This document shows positions 34,181-43,043 of a stretch of 64,000 nucleotides of DNA, in pieces (position 1 is the stretch's first letter; every line of letters starts with the position of its first letter). This stretch comes from an uncultured Acidimicrobiales bacterium (GTDB lineage Bacteria > Actinomycetota > Acidimicrobiia > Acidimicrobiales > Aldehydirespiratoraceae): assembly GCA_951812975.1 (NCBI GenBank), contig CATOTC010000001.1, positions 1,272,001 through 1,336,000 on the forward strand. The letters are read 5' to 3'. The notes below the pieces were generated by a model that saw only the letters and a program-made list of their open reading frames with translations, did no database searches and was not told the origin of the DNA. A program made the translations under genes and the position numbers.

Positions 34181-35482
34181 ATGCCCAAGGCGCAGAATCC
34201 GAGTGACCGCGCCCTCCGCATCGCACTGCTGACCTATCGCGGTAAGCCCCATGTGGGAGGACAGGGCGTCTATGTCCGCCACCTGAGCAAAGCCCTCGTC
34301 GACCTCGGACACCATGTCGAGGTGCTCGGCGGTCCCCCCTACCCCGTCCTCGACGAACGCGTCCCGCTCATCAAACTGCCCAGCCTCGACATCTGGAGCG
34401 ACCCGCACCCCATGCGCAAACCACGGGTGTGGGAGTGGAAGGACTGGACCGACGTCGCCGAGCACGTCTCGTTCGGCACCGGCAACTTCTCTGAACCCAT
34501 GGCCTTCAGCCTGCGGGCGTGGCGCCACCTCCGGCACCGCCGCGACGAGTTCGACCTCATACACGACAACCAGACACTGGGCTGGGGCCTGCTCAAGCTG
34601 CAGCAGGAGGGCTGGCCGATCCTCGAAACGATCCACCACCCGATCACCGTCGACCGCAAACTCGAGCTCGAGCACGCCCGCACAGCCTGGGAGAGGCTCG
34701 GCAAAAGGCGCTGGTACTCGTTCACCAAGATGCAGCGCAGAGTCGCCCGGCGCATGCCCCGGCTGATGACCGTGTCCGAGTCGTCGAAGAGCGACATCAG
34801 CGCCGACTACGGCATCGACCCGGAGCGGCTGCACGTAGTGCCCGTCGGAGTCGACCCGGACCTGTTCCTTCCCGTCAGCGGGGTCCAGCGCCGTGAAGGC
34901 CACCTGGTCACCACGGCATCAGCCGACGTGGCCATGAAAGGACTCCGATTCCTCCTCGAGGCGGTCGCCAAGCTGCGCACCGAACGGCACATCGAACTGA
35001 CCATCATCGGCAAGCGCCGGCCCGACAGCCACGCCAGCACGGTGATGACCCAACTCGGGCTCGACGACTGCGTCGAGTTCGTGTCCGGTGTGGCCGACTC
35101 CCGCATCGTCGAGCTCTACAGCGAAGCTGAACTCGCCGTCGTGCCCTCGCTGTATGAAGGCTTCTCCCTGCCGGCCATCGAAGCGATGTCGTGCGGAGTT
35201 CCGCTCGTCGCCACGACCGGCGGCGCGCTCCCCGAGGTCGCCGGAACCCACAACGAAACCTGTTTCCTCACCGAGCCGGGCAACAGCGAAGCCTTGGCGT
35301 CAACCATCCGCGAAGCCCTGGAGAACCCGGAACTGCGAGCCAGGGTCGGTGCTCAGGGGCGGCAGAGGGTCATCGATCAATGGTCGTGGCGTCACACTGC
35401 GCAACGCACCGTGGACCAGTACCGGGCCGTACTCGAAGACCAGGGACAGGGCCTCGAAGCCCAGGGACAGGGCACAGCCTGA
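34181..35482 (+). CDS. glycosyltransferase family 4
   Basis: A 433-residue GT4-type, GT-B fold enzyme. The N-terminal acceptor domain begins RIALLTYRGKPHVGGQGVYV, with the glycine loop of GT4 enzymes. The C-terminal donor domain contains the EGFSLPAIEAMSCGVPLVAT motif with the EX7E pair. It transfers a sugar from a nucleotide-sugar donor to an acceptor that cannot be identified here. The C-terminal tail has a short repeat ([LE]AQGQG). Its TGA overlaps the ATG of the methyltransferase (TGATG). The next gene is a prenyltransferase-fold protein, which suggests a lipid-linked glycan or glycolipid. Confidence 0.9.
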   Translation: MPKAQNPSDRALRIALLTYRGKPHVGGQGVYVRHLSKALVDLGHHVEVLGGPPYPVLDERVPLIKLPSLDIWSDPHPMRKPRVWEWKDWTDVAEHVSFGTGNFSEPMAFSLRAWRHLRHRRDEFDLIHDNQTLGWGLLKLQQEGWPILETIHHPITVDRKLELEHARTAWERLGKRRWYSFTKMQRRVARRMPRLMTVSESSKSDISADYGIDPERLHVVPVGVDPDLFLPVSGVQRREGHLVTTASADVAMKGLRFLLEAVAKLRTERHIELTIIGKRRPDSHASTVMTQLGLDDCVEFVSGVADSRIVELYSEAELAVVPSLYEGFSLPAIEAMSCGVPLVATTGGALPEVAGTHNETCFLTEPGNSEALASTIREALENPELRARVGAQGRQRVIDQWSWRHTAQRTVDQYRAVLEDQGQGLEAQGQGTA

Positions 35483-36345
35483 TGCTGACCGTCGACTACG
35501 ACCGATTCGACCTGCGCGCGGGCGACCGGTTGCTGGACCTCGGCTGCGGTTTCGGGCGCCACACCTATGAGGCGCTGGTTCGCGGCGGCGAGGTCGTCAG
35601 TTGCGACATGGCCCTCGCCGAGCTCGAGTCGATTCGCAACACCGCACCGCTGCTCATCAAAGACGGCCTGTTCGACGCCCGACTCAGCCACACGTTGGTG
35701 CAGGGTGACGGCACGACTCTGCCGTTCGCGGATCACAGCTTCGACAAGGTCATAGCCTCCGAAGTGCTGGAGCACGTGCCCGACGACGACGCCGCCTTCG
35801 TCGAGCTCCTCCGGGTGCTGAAACCCGGCGGGACTCTGGCGGTCACCGTCCCGGCCTGGCTGCCCGAGAAGATCTGCTGGAAGATCAGCTCCGACTACCA
35901 CGCTCCCGCAACAGTGGGCGGCCATGTTCGGATCTACACCGAGAAGGAGGTGCGGCAGAAACTGCGGGCCGCGGGTTTCTCGCCCACGGTCTCGCACCGT
36001 GCTCACGCCCTGCACTCGCCGTACTGGTGGATTCGCTGCGCGGTCGGCGTCAACAACGAGATCGACGACAACTTCTCGGTGAGGACCTACCACAAGCTGC
36101 TCGAATGGGACATCGTCAAGTCACCGTGGCTGACCCGTACCGCCGAGAAGATCCTCAACCCGGTGCTCGGCAAGAGCCTCGTGGTCTACGCCCAGGTGCC
36201 GGTCACCGCTCAAGTTTCTGCCACCGCTGAGCCTGCCGCCACCCCTGAGAACCCGGCGGCCACAGATGAACCCCCAGCACAACACTCGACCCTCAACAGA
36301 GCCATGAACAGAGCCACAAGCAGAGAGAGCGCTCGTGCTACCTGA
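35482..36345 (+). CDS. class I SAM-dependent methyltransferase
   Basis: A 287-residue protein with a methyltransferase core: LLDLGCGFGRHTYEAL (motif I), VVSCDMALAEL (acidic residue), GDGTTLPFADHSFDKVIASEVLEHV and LKPGGTLAVTVP. The last ~40 residues are a low-complexity Ala/Pro/Thr tail. It is coupled to the GT4 gene and overlaps the start of the following prenyltransferase-fold gene by 11 bases, so all three are made together. It probably methylates the product of that pathway. Confidence 0.88.
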   Translation: MLTVDYDRFDLRAGDRLLDLGCGFGRHTYEALVRGGEVVSCDMALAELESIRNTAPLLIKDGLFDARLSHTLVQGDGTTLPFADHSFDKVIASEVLEHVPDDDAAFVELLRVLKPGGTLAVTVPAWLPEKICWKISSDYHAPATVGGHVRIYTEKEVRQKLRAAGFSPTVSHRAHALHSPYWWIRCAVGVNNEIDDNFSVRTYHKLLEWDIVKSPWLTRTAEKILNPVLGKSLVVYAQVPVTAQVSATAEPAATPENPAATDEPPAQHSTLNRAMNRATSRESARAT

Positions 36346-37405
36346 AATCCGCGGCGTCCTGTCCACTGAGCAGATTCGACAGACCGCTGACCACATCGCG
36401 CAGTGGCAGCTTCCATCAGGCATGATCCCCTGGTTCCCCGGCGGTCACGCCGACCCTTGGAACCACGTTGAAGCAGCGATGGCACTGGTCATCGGCGGTC
36501 ACCGGACCGCAGCCGAAGCCGCCTACCAGTGGCTCGTCGACGAGCAGCGGAGCGACGGATCCTGGCATCAGTACTACCTGGAACACGAGGTTGAGCAGGA
36601 CAAGCTCGACGCCAACGTCATCGCCTACGTCGCGACCGGGGTATGGCATCACTACCTGCACTTCCGCGACCTCGGCTATCTCGAGACTATGTGGTCGGTG
36701 GTCGAGCGGGCCATCGACTTCGTGCTCGACCTGCAGCAGCCCCGCGGCGAGATCCTCTGGGCCCGCCACCCCGACGGCACACCATGGCCCTTCGCCCTAC
36801 TGACCGGCTCGGCGTCGATCGCCCACAGCCTGCGCTGTGCCGTAGCCATCGCCGAGGAACTCCGCCACGAACGTCCCGACTGGGAACTGTCTGTCGCACA
36901 ACTCGCCCATGTGATCCGCCACCAACGCGACGAGGCCTTCTCGCCCAAACACCGCTGGGCGATGGACTGGTACTACCCCGTGCTGTCGGGCGTGATCACC
37001 GGCGAGCCAGGGCGGCTCCATCTCGCCGAGCGGTTCGCCACCTTCAATCAGGGTGACGAAGGCATCCGCTGTGTGAGCGACCGCCCTTGGGTGACCACCG
37101 CGGAGACCTGTGAATGTGCGATCGCCCACCTCGGTGTCGGTGACTACGACACGGCCCTTCGCTTGTTCACCGCCGCACAGAAGCTCCGCGAACCCGACGG
37201 CCGCTACATCACCGGCATGGTCCACTCCGAGCTGACGATGTTCCCGCCCGGTGAACGGTCCACCTACTCAGCGGCGGCCGTTCTGCTGGCCGCGGAGGCG
37301 ATCGAAGGCTCGAGCCCCGCCGCGAAGCTGTTCTCGGACCACCGGTTCCTGCCTCCGATCATCGACATCGACCCGGTCGGATCCGGCGTAACCAACCCCA
37401 CGTGA
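36335..37405 (+). CDS. prenyltransferase/squalene-cyclase-fold protein
   Basis: A 356-residue, helix-rich protein with repeated alpha/alpha motifs like those of prenyltransferases and squalene-hopene cyclases (for example QRSDGSWHQYYLEHEVEQD and LREPDGRYITGMVH). It lacks the DXDD motif of a true cyclase, so catalytic activity is uncertain. The GTG start lies inside the methyltransferase tail. The cluster suggests a role in an isoprenoid-linked surface glycan. The last codons (VGSGVTNPT) fall in the first unit of a tandem repeat. Confidence 0.8.
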   Translation: MLPEIRGVLSTEQIRQTADHIAQWQLPSGMIPWFPGGHADPWNHVEAAMALVIGGHRTAAEAAYQWLVDEQRSDGSWHQYYLEHEVEQDKLDANVIAYVATGVWHHYLHFRDLGYLETMWSVVERAIDFVLDLQQPRGEILWARHPDGTPWPFALLTGSASIAHSLRCAVAIAEELRHERPDWELSVAQLAHVIRHQRDEAFSPKHRWAMDWYYPVLSGVITGEPGRLHLAERFATFNQGDEGIRCVSDRPWVTTAETCECAIAHLGVGDYDTALRLFTAAQKLREPDGRYITGMVHSELTMFPPGERSTYSAAAVLLAAEAIEGSSPAAKLFSDHRFLPPIIDIDPVGSGVTNPT

Positions 37406-37540
37406 GCGAAGCAACCCGGTCTCGCACGGTGACACCAACCCCACCCGACCGAACCAAACCCGGTCTCGTTCGGTGACGCACCCGCACCCGACCGAAGGAA
37501 ACCCGGTCGGATCCGGCGTAACCAATCCCACCTGAGCCGA
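37371..37540. repeat. four tandem repeats, period 43-44 bp
   Basis: Units begin ACCCGGTC at 37371, 37414, 37458 and 37501. The first and fourth agree for 36 bases with two differences. The first unit encodes the C-terminus of the prenyltransferase-fold protein; the others fill the gap to the convergent methyltransferase stop. The array is degenerate, with no spacers and no palindromic unit. Confidence 0.85.
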
Positions 37541-37541
37541 G

Positions 37542-38168
37542 CTAGTCGGGTTTCGTACGACGAAGCACCCTCAGCGAACCGGTGGCGCTGATCTCCTCGA
37601 AGGCTCCCGACTCGATTGCCCTGCAATAGATCTCATAGGGCGGCCGGCCGCCGTCGGCCGGATCAGGGAACACATCGTGGATCAGGAGCGTGCCGCCGAC
37701 GACGACGTGGGGCACCCAGGTCTCGAAGTCGCGGTGCGCCGGCTCGTGGCCATGCCCGCCGTCGATGAACAGCAGCGCGAGGGGCGTCGTCCAGACCGAC
37801 CCGACCGTCACCGAGTCGCCGACCACCGCCACCACCGTCGGTTCCAGGCCGGCATCGTGGATCGTCCGGCGGAAGGTGCCGAGCGTGTCGATCTTGTTGG
37901 TGTCGGGATCGACCAGGTCCGGCTCGTGGTGCTCCCAACCCGGTTGGTTCTCCTCAGATCCGCGGTGGTGGTCCAGCGCGAACAGCACCCGGCCCGACAG
38001 GCGCGCCGCAGCGCCGAGATAGACGGCGGACTTGCCGCAGTAGCTCCCCACCTCCAGGAACGGCCCGGCCACGCTGACCGCCGCCGCCGCGTCGTACAGG
38101 GCCAGACCCTCGTCCGGCGGCATGAAACCGCGCGCCGCCCGGGCACAGGCCAGCAGTTCAGGGTCCAC
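37542..38168 (-). CDS. class I SAM methyltransferase (Methyltransf_24 type)
   Basis: A 208-residue protein with FLEVGSYCGKSAVYLG (motif I), LFALDHHRGSEENQPGW (acidic end of strand 2), LLFIDGGHGHEPAHRDFETW and GGTLLIHDVF. This is the layout of the CmcI/Methyltransf_24 group. The gene near 47.6-48.4 kb on the same strand is a longer relative. The GTG start directly follows the TGA of the GtrA-like gene, so the two are co-transcribed towards the prenyltransferase gene. Confidence 0.85.
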   Translation of the reverse strand: MDPELLACARAARGFMPPDEGLALYDAAAAVSVAGPFLEVGSYCGKSAVYLGAAARLSGRVLFALDHHRGSEENQPGWEHHEPDLVDPDTNKIDTLGTFRRTIHDAGLEPTVVAVVGDSVTVGSVWTTPLALLFIDGGHGHEPAHRDFETWVPHVVVGGTLLIHDVFPDPADGGRPPYEIYCRAIESGAFEEISATGSLRVLRRTKPD

Positions 38169-38648
38169 TCAGAGCACCTCTGCGACCGCGCGTTCGCTGT
38201 CTTTGGGCCACAGCAGACCATCCAACACCAGGTACTTCGCAACCCACACGATGCCGTAGGCAACCACCGTTCCCGCCAGCAGAACCAGGGTGTGGTCGGT
38301 GATCATCCCGAGCACCGCAATGGTGGCGCTCGACAGCACCAGCCCGATCAGGGCGATGATCCAGAACGGCACGATCTCGGACTTGACGCTGTTGGACCCG
38401 AGTTGTTGCCAGACCCAGTAGCGGCTCAGCAGATAGGCGGGACCGGTGCTGACCATCCAAGCCGTCAGGTTGGCGACCACCGGGTAGAAGTCCAGCACCT
38501 CGAGGGCGAACGCCAGCGTGCCGAGCCCGACCACCACGTTGACCGCCGAGACTGCGCAGTACCGCAGTGCCTTGCGCCAGTGCTCCGCCACGGTTCTGAC
38601 GATCACCGCTCGGTTGATGACGGGCATGGCTTTGCAGGATACTCGCAT
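38169..38648 (-). CDS. GtrA-like membrane protein
   Basis: About 159 residues with four membrane segments and the GtrA-typical opening LRYCAVSAVNVVVGLGTLAF, then AYLLSRYWVWQ between segments two and three. GtrA-like proteins help move polyprenyl-linked sugars across the membrane. I start at the ATG of MRVSCKAMPV; an ATG 21 bases later is also possible. Its place beside a GT4/methyltransferase/prenyl cluster supports a role in surface glycan assembly. Confidence 0.82.
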   Translation of the reverse strand: MRVSCKAMPVINRAVIVRTVAEHWRKALRYCAVSAVNVVVGLGTLAFALEVLDFYPVVANLTAWMVSTGPAYLLSRYWVWQQLGSNSVKSEIVPFWIIALIGLVLSSATIAVLGMITDHTLVLLAGTVVAYGIVWVAKYLVLDGLLWPKDSERAVAEVL

Positions 38649-38701
38649 CGTTTCACTACCGTTCGCGCCGATTCCCGCCGATATCAGAGCAAGATGGGGA
38701 C

Positions 38702-39565
38702 ATGCAGGACGACGTCGACGCATTGGTGAAGCTCCTCGACCTCGAGGTGATCGAGGTCAACGTCTTTCGGGGTGTCTCGCCAGACGAGAACCGCCAGCGG
38801 ATATTCGGCGGTCAGGTTGCCGGGCAGGCACTGGTCGCTGCCGCACGAACGGTCGAGGGGGACCGCGGAGTGCATTCGCTGCACGCATACTTCCTGCGAC
38901 CGGGCGACCCGACGGTCCCGGTGCTCTATGAAGTCGACCGCATCCGCGACGGCAAGAGCTTCACGACCCGCCGAGTGGTCGCCATCCAGCACGGGCGGGC
39001 CATCTTCAACCTGCAGGCATCCTTCCAGGTGCTTGAGGACGGGCTCGAGTTCTTCGACTCCATGCCCGACGTCGTCGACGCGGACTCGCTGCCCACACGA
39101 GCCGAGCGCTACCAGGCCCAGGGCATACCCGACCCCTTCGTCGGGGTTGGTCGTCCTGTCGACATCCGCTACGTCACCGCCAGTCCCTTCCAGCGCACCG
39201 ATCCCCTCCCGCCGGTGCAGCAGGTTTGGTTCCGAGCCGATGGGCGCCTTCCCGACGATCAGGTGCTTCACACCTGTCTGCTGACGTACGCGTCCGACAT
39301 GACCCTGCTCGACACGACCCTGCTCCCCCACGGAACCAACTCCAACGTCGGCGACATCCAGTTGGCGAGCCTGGACCACGCCATGTGGTTCCACGGAAGC
39401 TTCCGGGCAGACGAGTGGCTGCTCTACGACCAGTACACGCCGGCCTCGACAGGGGCGCGGGGGCTCGCCATCGGACGGGTGTTCACCCACGACGGCCGCC
39501 TTATCGCCAATGTGGTGCAGGAGGGCCTGATCCGCCAGATTTCTCGTGAGCGTCTACGCTCCTAG
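38702..39565 (+). CDS. tesB: acyl-CoA thioesterase II
   Basis: A 287-residue TesB with two hotdog domains. N-terminal features are RIFGGQVAGQAL and SLHAYFLRPGDP, then DGKSFTTRRVVAIQHGR. The C-terminal hotdog contains LASLDHAMWFHG and WLLYDQYTPASTGARGLA, with the catalytic Asp-Gln region. It hydrolyses acyl-CoA to free acid and CoA in the cytoplasm. It is divergent from the GtrA-like gene. Confidence 0.92.
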   Translation: MQDDVDALVKLLDLEVIEVNVFRGVSPDENRQRIFGGQVAGQALVAAARTVEGDRGVHSLHAYFLRPGDPTVPVLYEVDRIRDGKSFTTRRVVAIQHGRAIFNLQASFQVLEDGLEFFDSMPDVVDADSLPTRAERYQAQGIPDPFVGVGRPVDIRYVTASPFQRTDPLPPVQQVWFRADGRLPDDQVLHTCLLTYASDMTLLDTTLLPHGTNSNVGDIQLASLDHAMWFHGSFRADEWLLYDQYTPASTGARGLAIGRVFTHDGRLIANVVQEGLIRQISRERLRS

Positions 39566-39574
39566 GCGTGTTGT

Positions 39575-40018
39575 ATGCAAGGTCGTGTCGTGCTTGAGAT
39601 CTACGAAGCAGACGAGGTGAACGACGAACTCGTCGAGGCGATGGCGCGCCTGGTGCCGCAGCTCTCGAGCTCCAACCCGCCTCCCAGCGCGGCCGCGCTC
39701 CAGGAGATCGTCGACTCCGACGCGGTGAGGCTGCTGGTCGCCTGCGACGAACACGGTGTGGTCGGCACGCTCACGCTTGTGCTCTTTCGCATACCCACCG
39801 GCGTGCGAGCCTGGATCGAGGACGTCGTCGTCGATGAGGGCGCCCGCGGCTCGGGCGTCGGACGCAGCCTCAACGAAGCGGCGATAGAACGTGCCCTCGC
39901 TGCCGGAGCCGTTTCGGTCGATCTGACCTCACGCCCCTCGCGCGAGGACGCCAACCGGCTCTACCAACGGCTGGGATTCTCGAAGCGGGAAACCAACGTC
40001 TACCGCTTCACTCCATAG
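39575..40018 (+). CDS. GNAT-family N-acetyltransferase
   Basis: A 147-residue single GNAT domain. The acetyl-CoA loop is VVVDEGARGSGVGRSLNEAA (R-x-x-G-x-G/A pattern) and the C-terminal strand-helix is ANRLYQRLGFSKRETNVYR. The acceptor substrate is not predictable. The ATG lies about ten bases after the tesB stop. Confidence 0.85.
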   Translation: MQGRVVLEIYEADEVNDELVEAMARLVPQLSSSNPPPSAAALQEIVDSDAVRLLVACDEHGVVGTLTLVLFRIPTGVRAWIEDVVVDEGARGSGVGRSLNEAAIERALAAGAVSVDLTSRPSREDANRLYQRLGFSKRETNVYRFTP

Positions 40019-40117
40019 ACGCGCGATGCACGCTGGCTGAACGCTTTATGACAGATGCAACGTCCCCTGCGGCTGACTCACCGGCGGTTTGACATCGTGC
40101 TCGATGCGGCTGTTTCT

Positions 40118-40498
40118 TCAGTGCCACCGCCGGACGCGTGGCTTTGACTCGCCGAGGTGTGCTGTTAGACGTGTGAAATCGTTGAGGTCGGAACTGATGA
40201 TGGTTTCGTCGAGGTGAATTGCGCACGCGACCAGATGAGCATCGACGACATCAGATACGCCAGAGTGCCGCAGCAGCGTTCCAACCAGCGAGATGTGCTC
40301 TGTAGTGAAAGGGCGCACGTCCAGCGTGGGGAGGAACCGAGACAAACGAGCTTGCCGCGAGCCGTCCCGCCATACTTGCGCGACTACTGGTGCGGTAGTG
40401 CGGAGCGGCTCGCCTTCCACCCGAGCGGCCTCGATGAAATCCTTGGCATCAGGCTCGTCACGATCCACGGCGATCAGCACCACTGCGTCGAGGATCAC
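40118..40498 (-). CDS. PIN-domain toxin (VapC-like)
   Basis: About 126 residues from the GTG that overlaps the antitoxin stop (GTGA). It has the PIN motifs VILDAVVLIAVDRDE, the segment APVVAQVWRDG and GVSDVVDAHLVACAI. The usual early Glu is replaced, as in a known actinobacterial PIN subgroup with AQVWRDG. PIN toxins are metal-dependent ribonucleases. With the small gene upstream it forms a toxin-antitoxin pair. Confidence 0.8.
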   Translation of the reverse strand: MILDAVVLIAVDRDEPDAKDFIEAARVEGEPLRTTAPVVAQVWRDGSRQARLSRFLPTLDVRPFTTEHISLVGTLLRHSGVSDVVDAHLVACAIHLDETIISSDLNDFTRLTAHLGESKPRVRRWH

Positions 40499-40731
40499 CG
40501 TGATGTGAAGAAGCGCTCGCGCATTGCAGCCACCCCGTCCGGGTCGGCGGGTCCTGTCTCGGAGATCCAATCGTCCAAGAATCTGTCCAGGGCGCGACGA
40601 CGGCGATGCTCTTGGGCAAGCATCGCAATGCCCTGCTTGATCGCTCCTGATCGGCCGCCGAACTCAGAGGCGAGTTCGTCGAGCAGCGCTCGTTCCTCAT
40701 CGTTGAGGCGCACAGTGGTGGTCTCAGTCAC
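40495..40731 (-). CDS. ribbon-helix-helix-like antitoxin
   Basis: A 78-residue protein beginning TETTTVRLNDEERALLDELA, a ribbon-helix-helix type DNA-binding N-terminus, with a charged C-terminal tail that would bind the toxin. It precedes the PIN toxin in the same direction with overlapping codons. It probably represses its own operon, but I see no clear palindrome in the short upstream region. Confidence 0.8.
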   Translation of the reverse strand: MTETTTVRLNDEERALLDELASEFGGRSGAIKQGIAMLAQEHRRRRALDRFLDDWISETGPADPDGVAAMRERFFTSR

Positions 40732-40880
40732 AACTGCAACATATCACACATGTGCTACGCAACGGCGCGTTGCGGAAACCTTGTGCAAAATCAACCCATT
40801 GCGGAACGGTTGCGGAGAGCCAACTCCCGTGAGATGTTCGGAGCGGGAGTCGAGCGTAGCGAACGAGAGCGGGAAACAAT

Positions 40881-41780
40881 ATGGTCTATGGCGTGTCGAC
40901 CCCTGCCGATTCTCCCGCGCACATCAACTGGTTGGCCAACCCCCCGACACTGCGGTCACCGGTACTGATCACCGCCTTCGAGGGCTGGAACGACGCCGGC
41001 GACGCCGCCTCGATCGCGGCCCGCCACTTCGCGGACAGATGGAAGGGCAAAGCCCTCGCGGAGATCGACGCCGAGTACTTCTACGACTTCACCACGAGCC
41101 GCCCGCTGGTTCACCTCGACCATGAGCGCCGGCGCTCCCTGAGTTGGCCGACCAACCTCTTCCGTTCCTGTGTGGTCGGCGAGAGCGAGCGGGACGTCGT
41201 GGTGCTGGTGGGGCTCGAACCGCAGTTGCGTTGGCGTACATTCTGCGACCAGGTCATCGAGACCGCCCGGATACTCAAGGTCAGCCAGGTCGTCACCCTG
41301 GGGGCACTGCTGGCCGATGTGCCCCACAGTCGACCCGTCGAGGTCTACGGGGCGAGCGAGGACGAATCGATCCGAACCCACTTGGATCTGGCTCCGTCGA
41401 GCTACGAAGGACCGACCGGGATTGTCGGTGTGCTCGCCACGCAATGCCACCAAGCGGGCCTGCCGACTGCTTCGCTGTGGTCGGCGGTCCCCAGTTACGT
41501 GCCCGGCGCTCCGTCGCCCAAAGCAGGGCTGGCCCTGGTCCAGCGGGTGTCGAAGCTGCTCGGCACATCGGTGTTCGCCACCGACCTGGAGATCGCCGCG
41601 GCAACCTACGAACGACAGGTCAACGAACTCGTCGCAGAGGACGAGGAGACCGCCGACTACGTTGCCGATCTTGAGGAAGCCTGGGACGGCAACGCCCCGT
41701 CCGACGACAACGCAGACCTCAACGACGACCCCAAGACCCTGTTGGCCGAAGTCGAACAGTTCCTGCGAGACAACGACTGA
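40881..41780 (+). CDS. PAC2-family protein
   Basis: A 299-residue member of the PAC2 (proteasome assembly chaperone-like) family common in actinomycetes. It starts near SPVLITAFEGWNDAGDAAS and continues with DFTTSRPLVHLD, VVTLGALLADVPHSRPV, GPTGIVGVLATQCHQAGLP and SLWSAVPSYV. The C-terminal ~30 residues are acidic. The exact role in bacteria is not settled. It is followed closely by the amidotransferase gene. Confidence 0.88.
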   Translation: MVYGVSTPADSPAHINWLANPPTLRSPVLITAFEGWNDAGDAASIAARHFADRWKGKALAEIDAEYFYDFTTSRPLVHLDHERRRSLSWPTNLFRSCVVGESERDVVVLVGLEPQLRWRTFCDQVIETARILKVSQVVTLGALLADVPHSRPVEVYGASEDESIRTHLDLAPSSYEGPTGIVGVLATQCHQAGLPTASLWSAVPSYVPGAPSPKAGLALVQRVSKLLGTSVFATDLEIAAATYERQVNELVAEDEETADYVADLEEAWDGNAPSDDNADLNDDPKTLLAEVEQFLRDND

Positions 41781-41800
41781 CCCGTCTGGTCAGGTGTGCT

Positions 41801-42517
41801 GTGCGACTGCTTGTTTTTCAGCACATTGACTGTGAACATCCCGGTCAGCTCCGCGAGTATCTGCAGGCCGACGGGGTCGACTGGACCGCGGTCGAGCTCG
41901 ACGAGGGCGAAGCGGTCCCAGATCTCGAGGACTACGACGCGCTCTGGGTGATGGGCGGCCCGATGGACGTCTGGGATGTGGAGGAACATCCGTGGCTGAT
42001 CCCCGAGAAGCAGGCGATCAGGCACTGGGTGTGCGAGCTTGAACGCCCGTTCCTGGGGGTCTGCCTGGGGCATCAACTGCTGGCGGACGCGCTCGGCGGA
42101 ACCTGTGGACCCCAACGTCCGCCTGAGATCGGGGTGCTGCCGGTCGACCTCACCGACGCGGGAAGGGCCGATTCGATCTTCGCCGGGATGGCCGACCGTC
42201 AGTACGCGCTGCAATGGCATTCGGTCTGTGTCGCGCAACCCCCGGAAGGCGCGGTCGTGCTGGCAAGTTCACCGGTGTGCCGGGTGCAGGCCATGCGTTT
42301 CGGGCCCCGCGCCTGGTCGATGCAGTACCACGTCGAGATCGAGCCCGACACGGTGCGCAACTGGGGTGAGATCGAGGCCTACCGCAATGCGCTCGAATCG
42401 ACCCTCGGACCCGGTTCCCTCGGTGCCCTGGCCGACGAAGCCGACCGCTACATCGACGACTTCATAGCCGACGCCGAACAGCTGTACCGCAACTTCATGG
42501 CCGCCGCTGCGGACTAG
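41801..42517 (+). CDS. class I glutamine amidotransferase-like protein
   Basis: A 238-residue GATase1 domain. It has the nucleophile Cys88 in GVCLGHQL and the triad His177 and Glu179 in QYHVEIE. VMGGPMDVWDVEEHPWL is typical of the GMP-synthase-like stand-alone group. It should release ammonia from glutamine or act on a gamma-glutamyl compound; no synthase partner is adjacent. It starts with GTG 20 bases after the PAC2 gene. Confidence 0.87.
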   Translation: MRLLVFQHIDCEHPGQLREYLQADGVDWTAVELDEGEAVPDLEDYDALWVMGGPMDVWDVEEHPWLIPEKQAIRHWVCELERPFLGVCLGHQLLADALGGTCGPQRPPEIGVLPVDLTDAGRADSIFAGMADRQYALQWHSVCVAQPPEGAVVLASSPVCRVQAMRFGPRAWSMQYHVEIEPDTVRNWGEIEAYRNALESTLGPGSLGALADEADRYIDDFIADAEQLYRNFMAAAAD

Positions 42518-42567
42518 AACTACGCGCAGCAAGCAGCCGAGTCGCTGCTACCAGCGGGGAACCCGGT

Positions 42568-42999
42568 CTAGGCGCAGCAGGAGGTGACAGGGCTGTCGGC
42601 GGTGACCGGGCTGGTCACAACGACGTTGTCGAACACCTCGTTGTCGCCGGACTTGACGTACCACTCCCACTCGACGCCCGCGGGGTCGGTGACCCAGGTC
42701 TCGGTCTTGTCGGCGTAGCAGCACATCGTCTCGTCAACGCCTGTGGTGTTCAGTCCCGCGGCCACAAGACGCTGTTGCGCTGAGAACACTTCGTCCTCGC
42801 TCTCGGTCTCGACGCCGAGATGGTTGATCGTTCCGCCCTGCCCTGCGGTCTCGAAGAGCACAAGCTTCAGCGGGGGTTCGTCGACCGCGAAGTTGGCGTA
42901 ACCGTCGCGTCGCTTGGCTGGTTCCACCCCGAAGAGCTTCGAGTAGAAGTCGACGGCCTCGTCGATGTCGTCCACGTTGAGTGCCAGCTGTAGTCGCAT
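42568..42999 (-). CDS. ArsI/CadI-like VOC metalloenzyme
   Basis: A 143-residue vicinal-oxygen-chelate protein: LQLALNVDDIDEAVDFYSKLFG opens the first module, NHLGVE (His60) and WEWY (Glu near 111) are the metal ligands, and DETMCCYAD holds the vicinal Cys93-Cys94 that bind arsenic or cadmium. A second pair, C141-C142, ends the protein. The family includes the C-As lyase ArsI and the cadmium-induced CadI. No arsR, arsM or efflux gene is nearby. Confidence 0.85.
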   Translation of the reverse strand: MRLQLALNVDDIDEAVDFYSKLFGVEPAKRRDGYANFAVDEPPLKLVLFETAGQGGTINHLGVETESEDEVFSAQQRLVAAGLNTTGVDETMCCYADKTETWVTDPAGVEWEWYVKSGDNEVFDNVVVTSPVTADSPVTSCCA

Positions 43000-43043
43000 A
43001 CGTTCAGCGTACCGGCAGGACTAGGACCTCAGAGCCCCGATCG

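Noticed and set aside
37371..37540. possible CRISPR array
   Set aside because: The units are adjacent with no unique spacers, they diverge from each other, and no cas gene is present.
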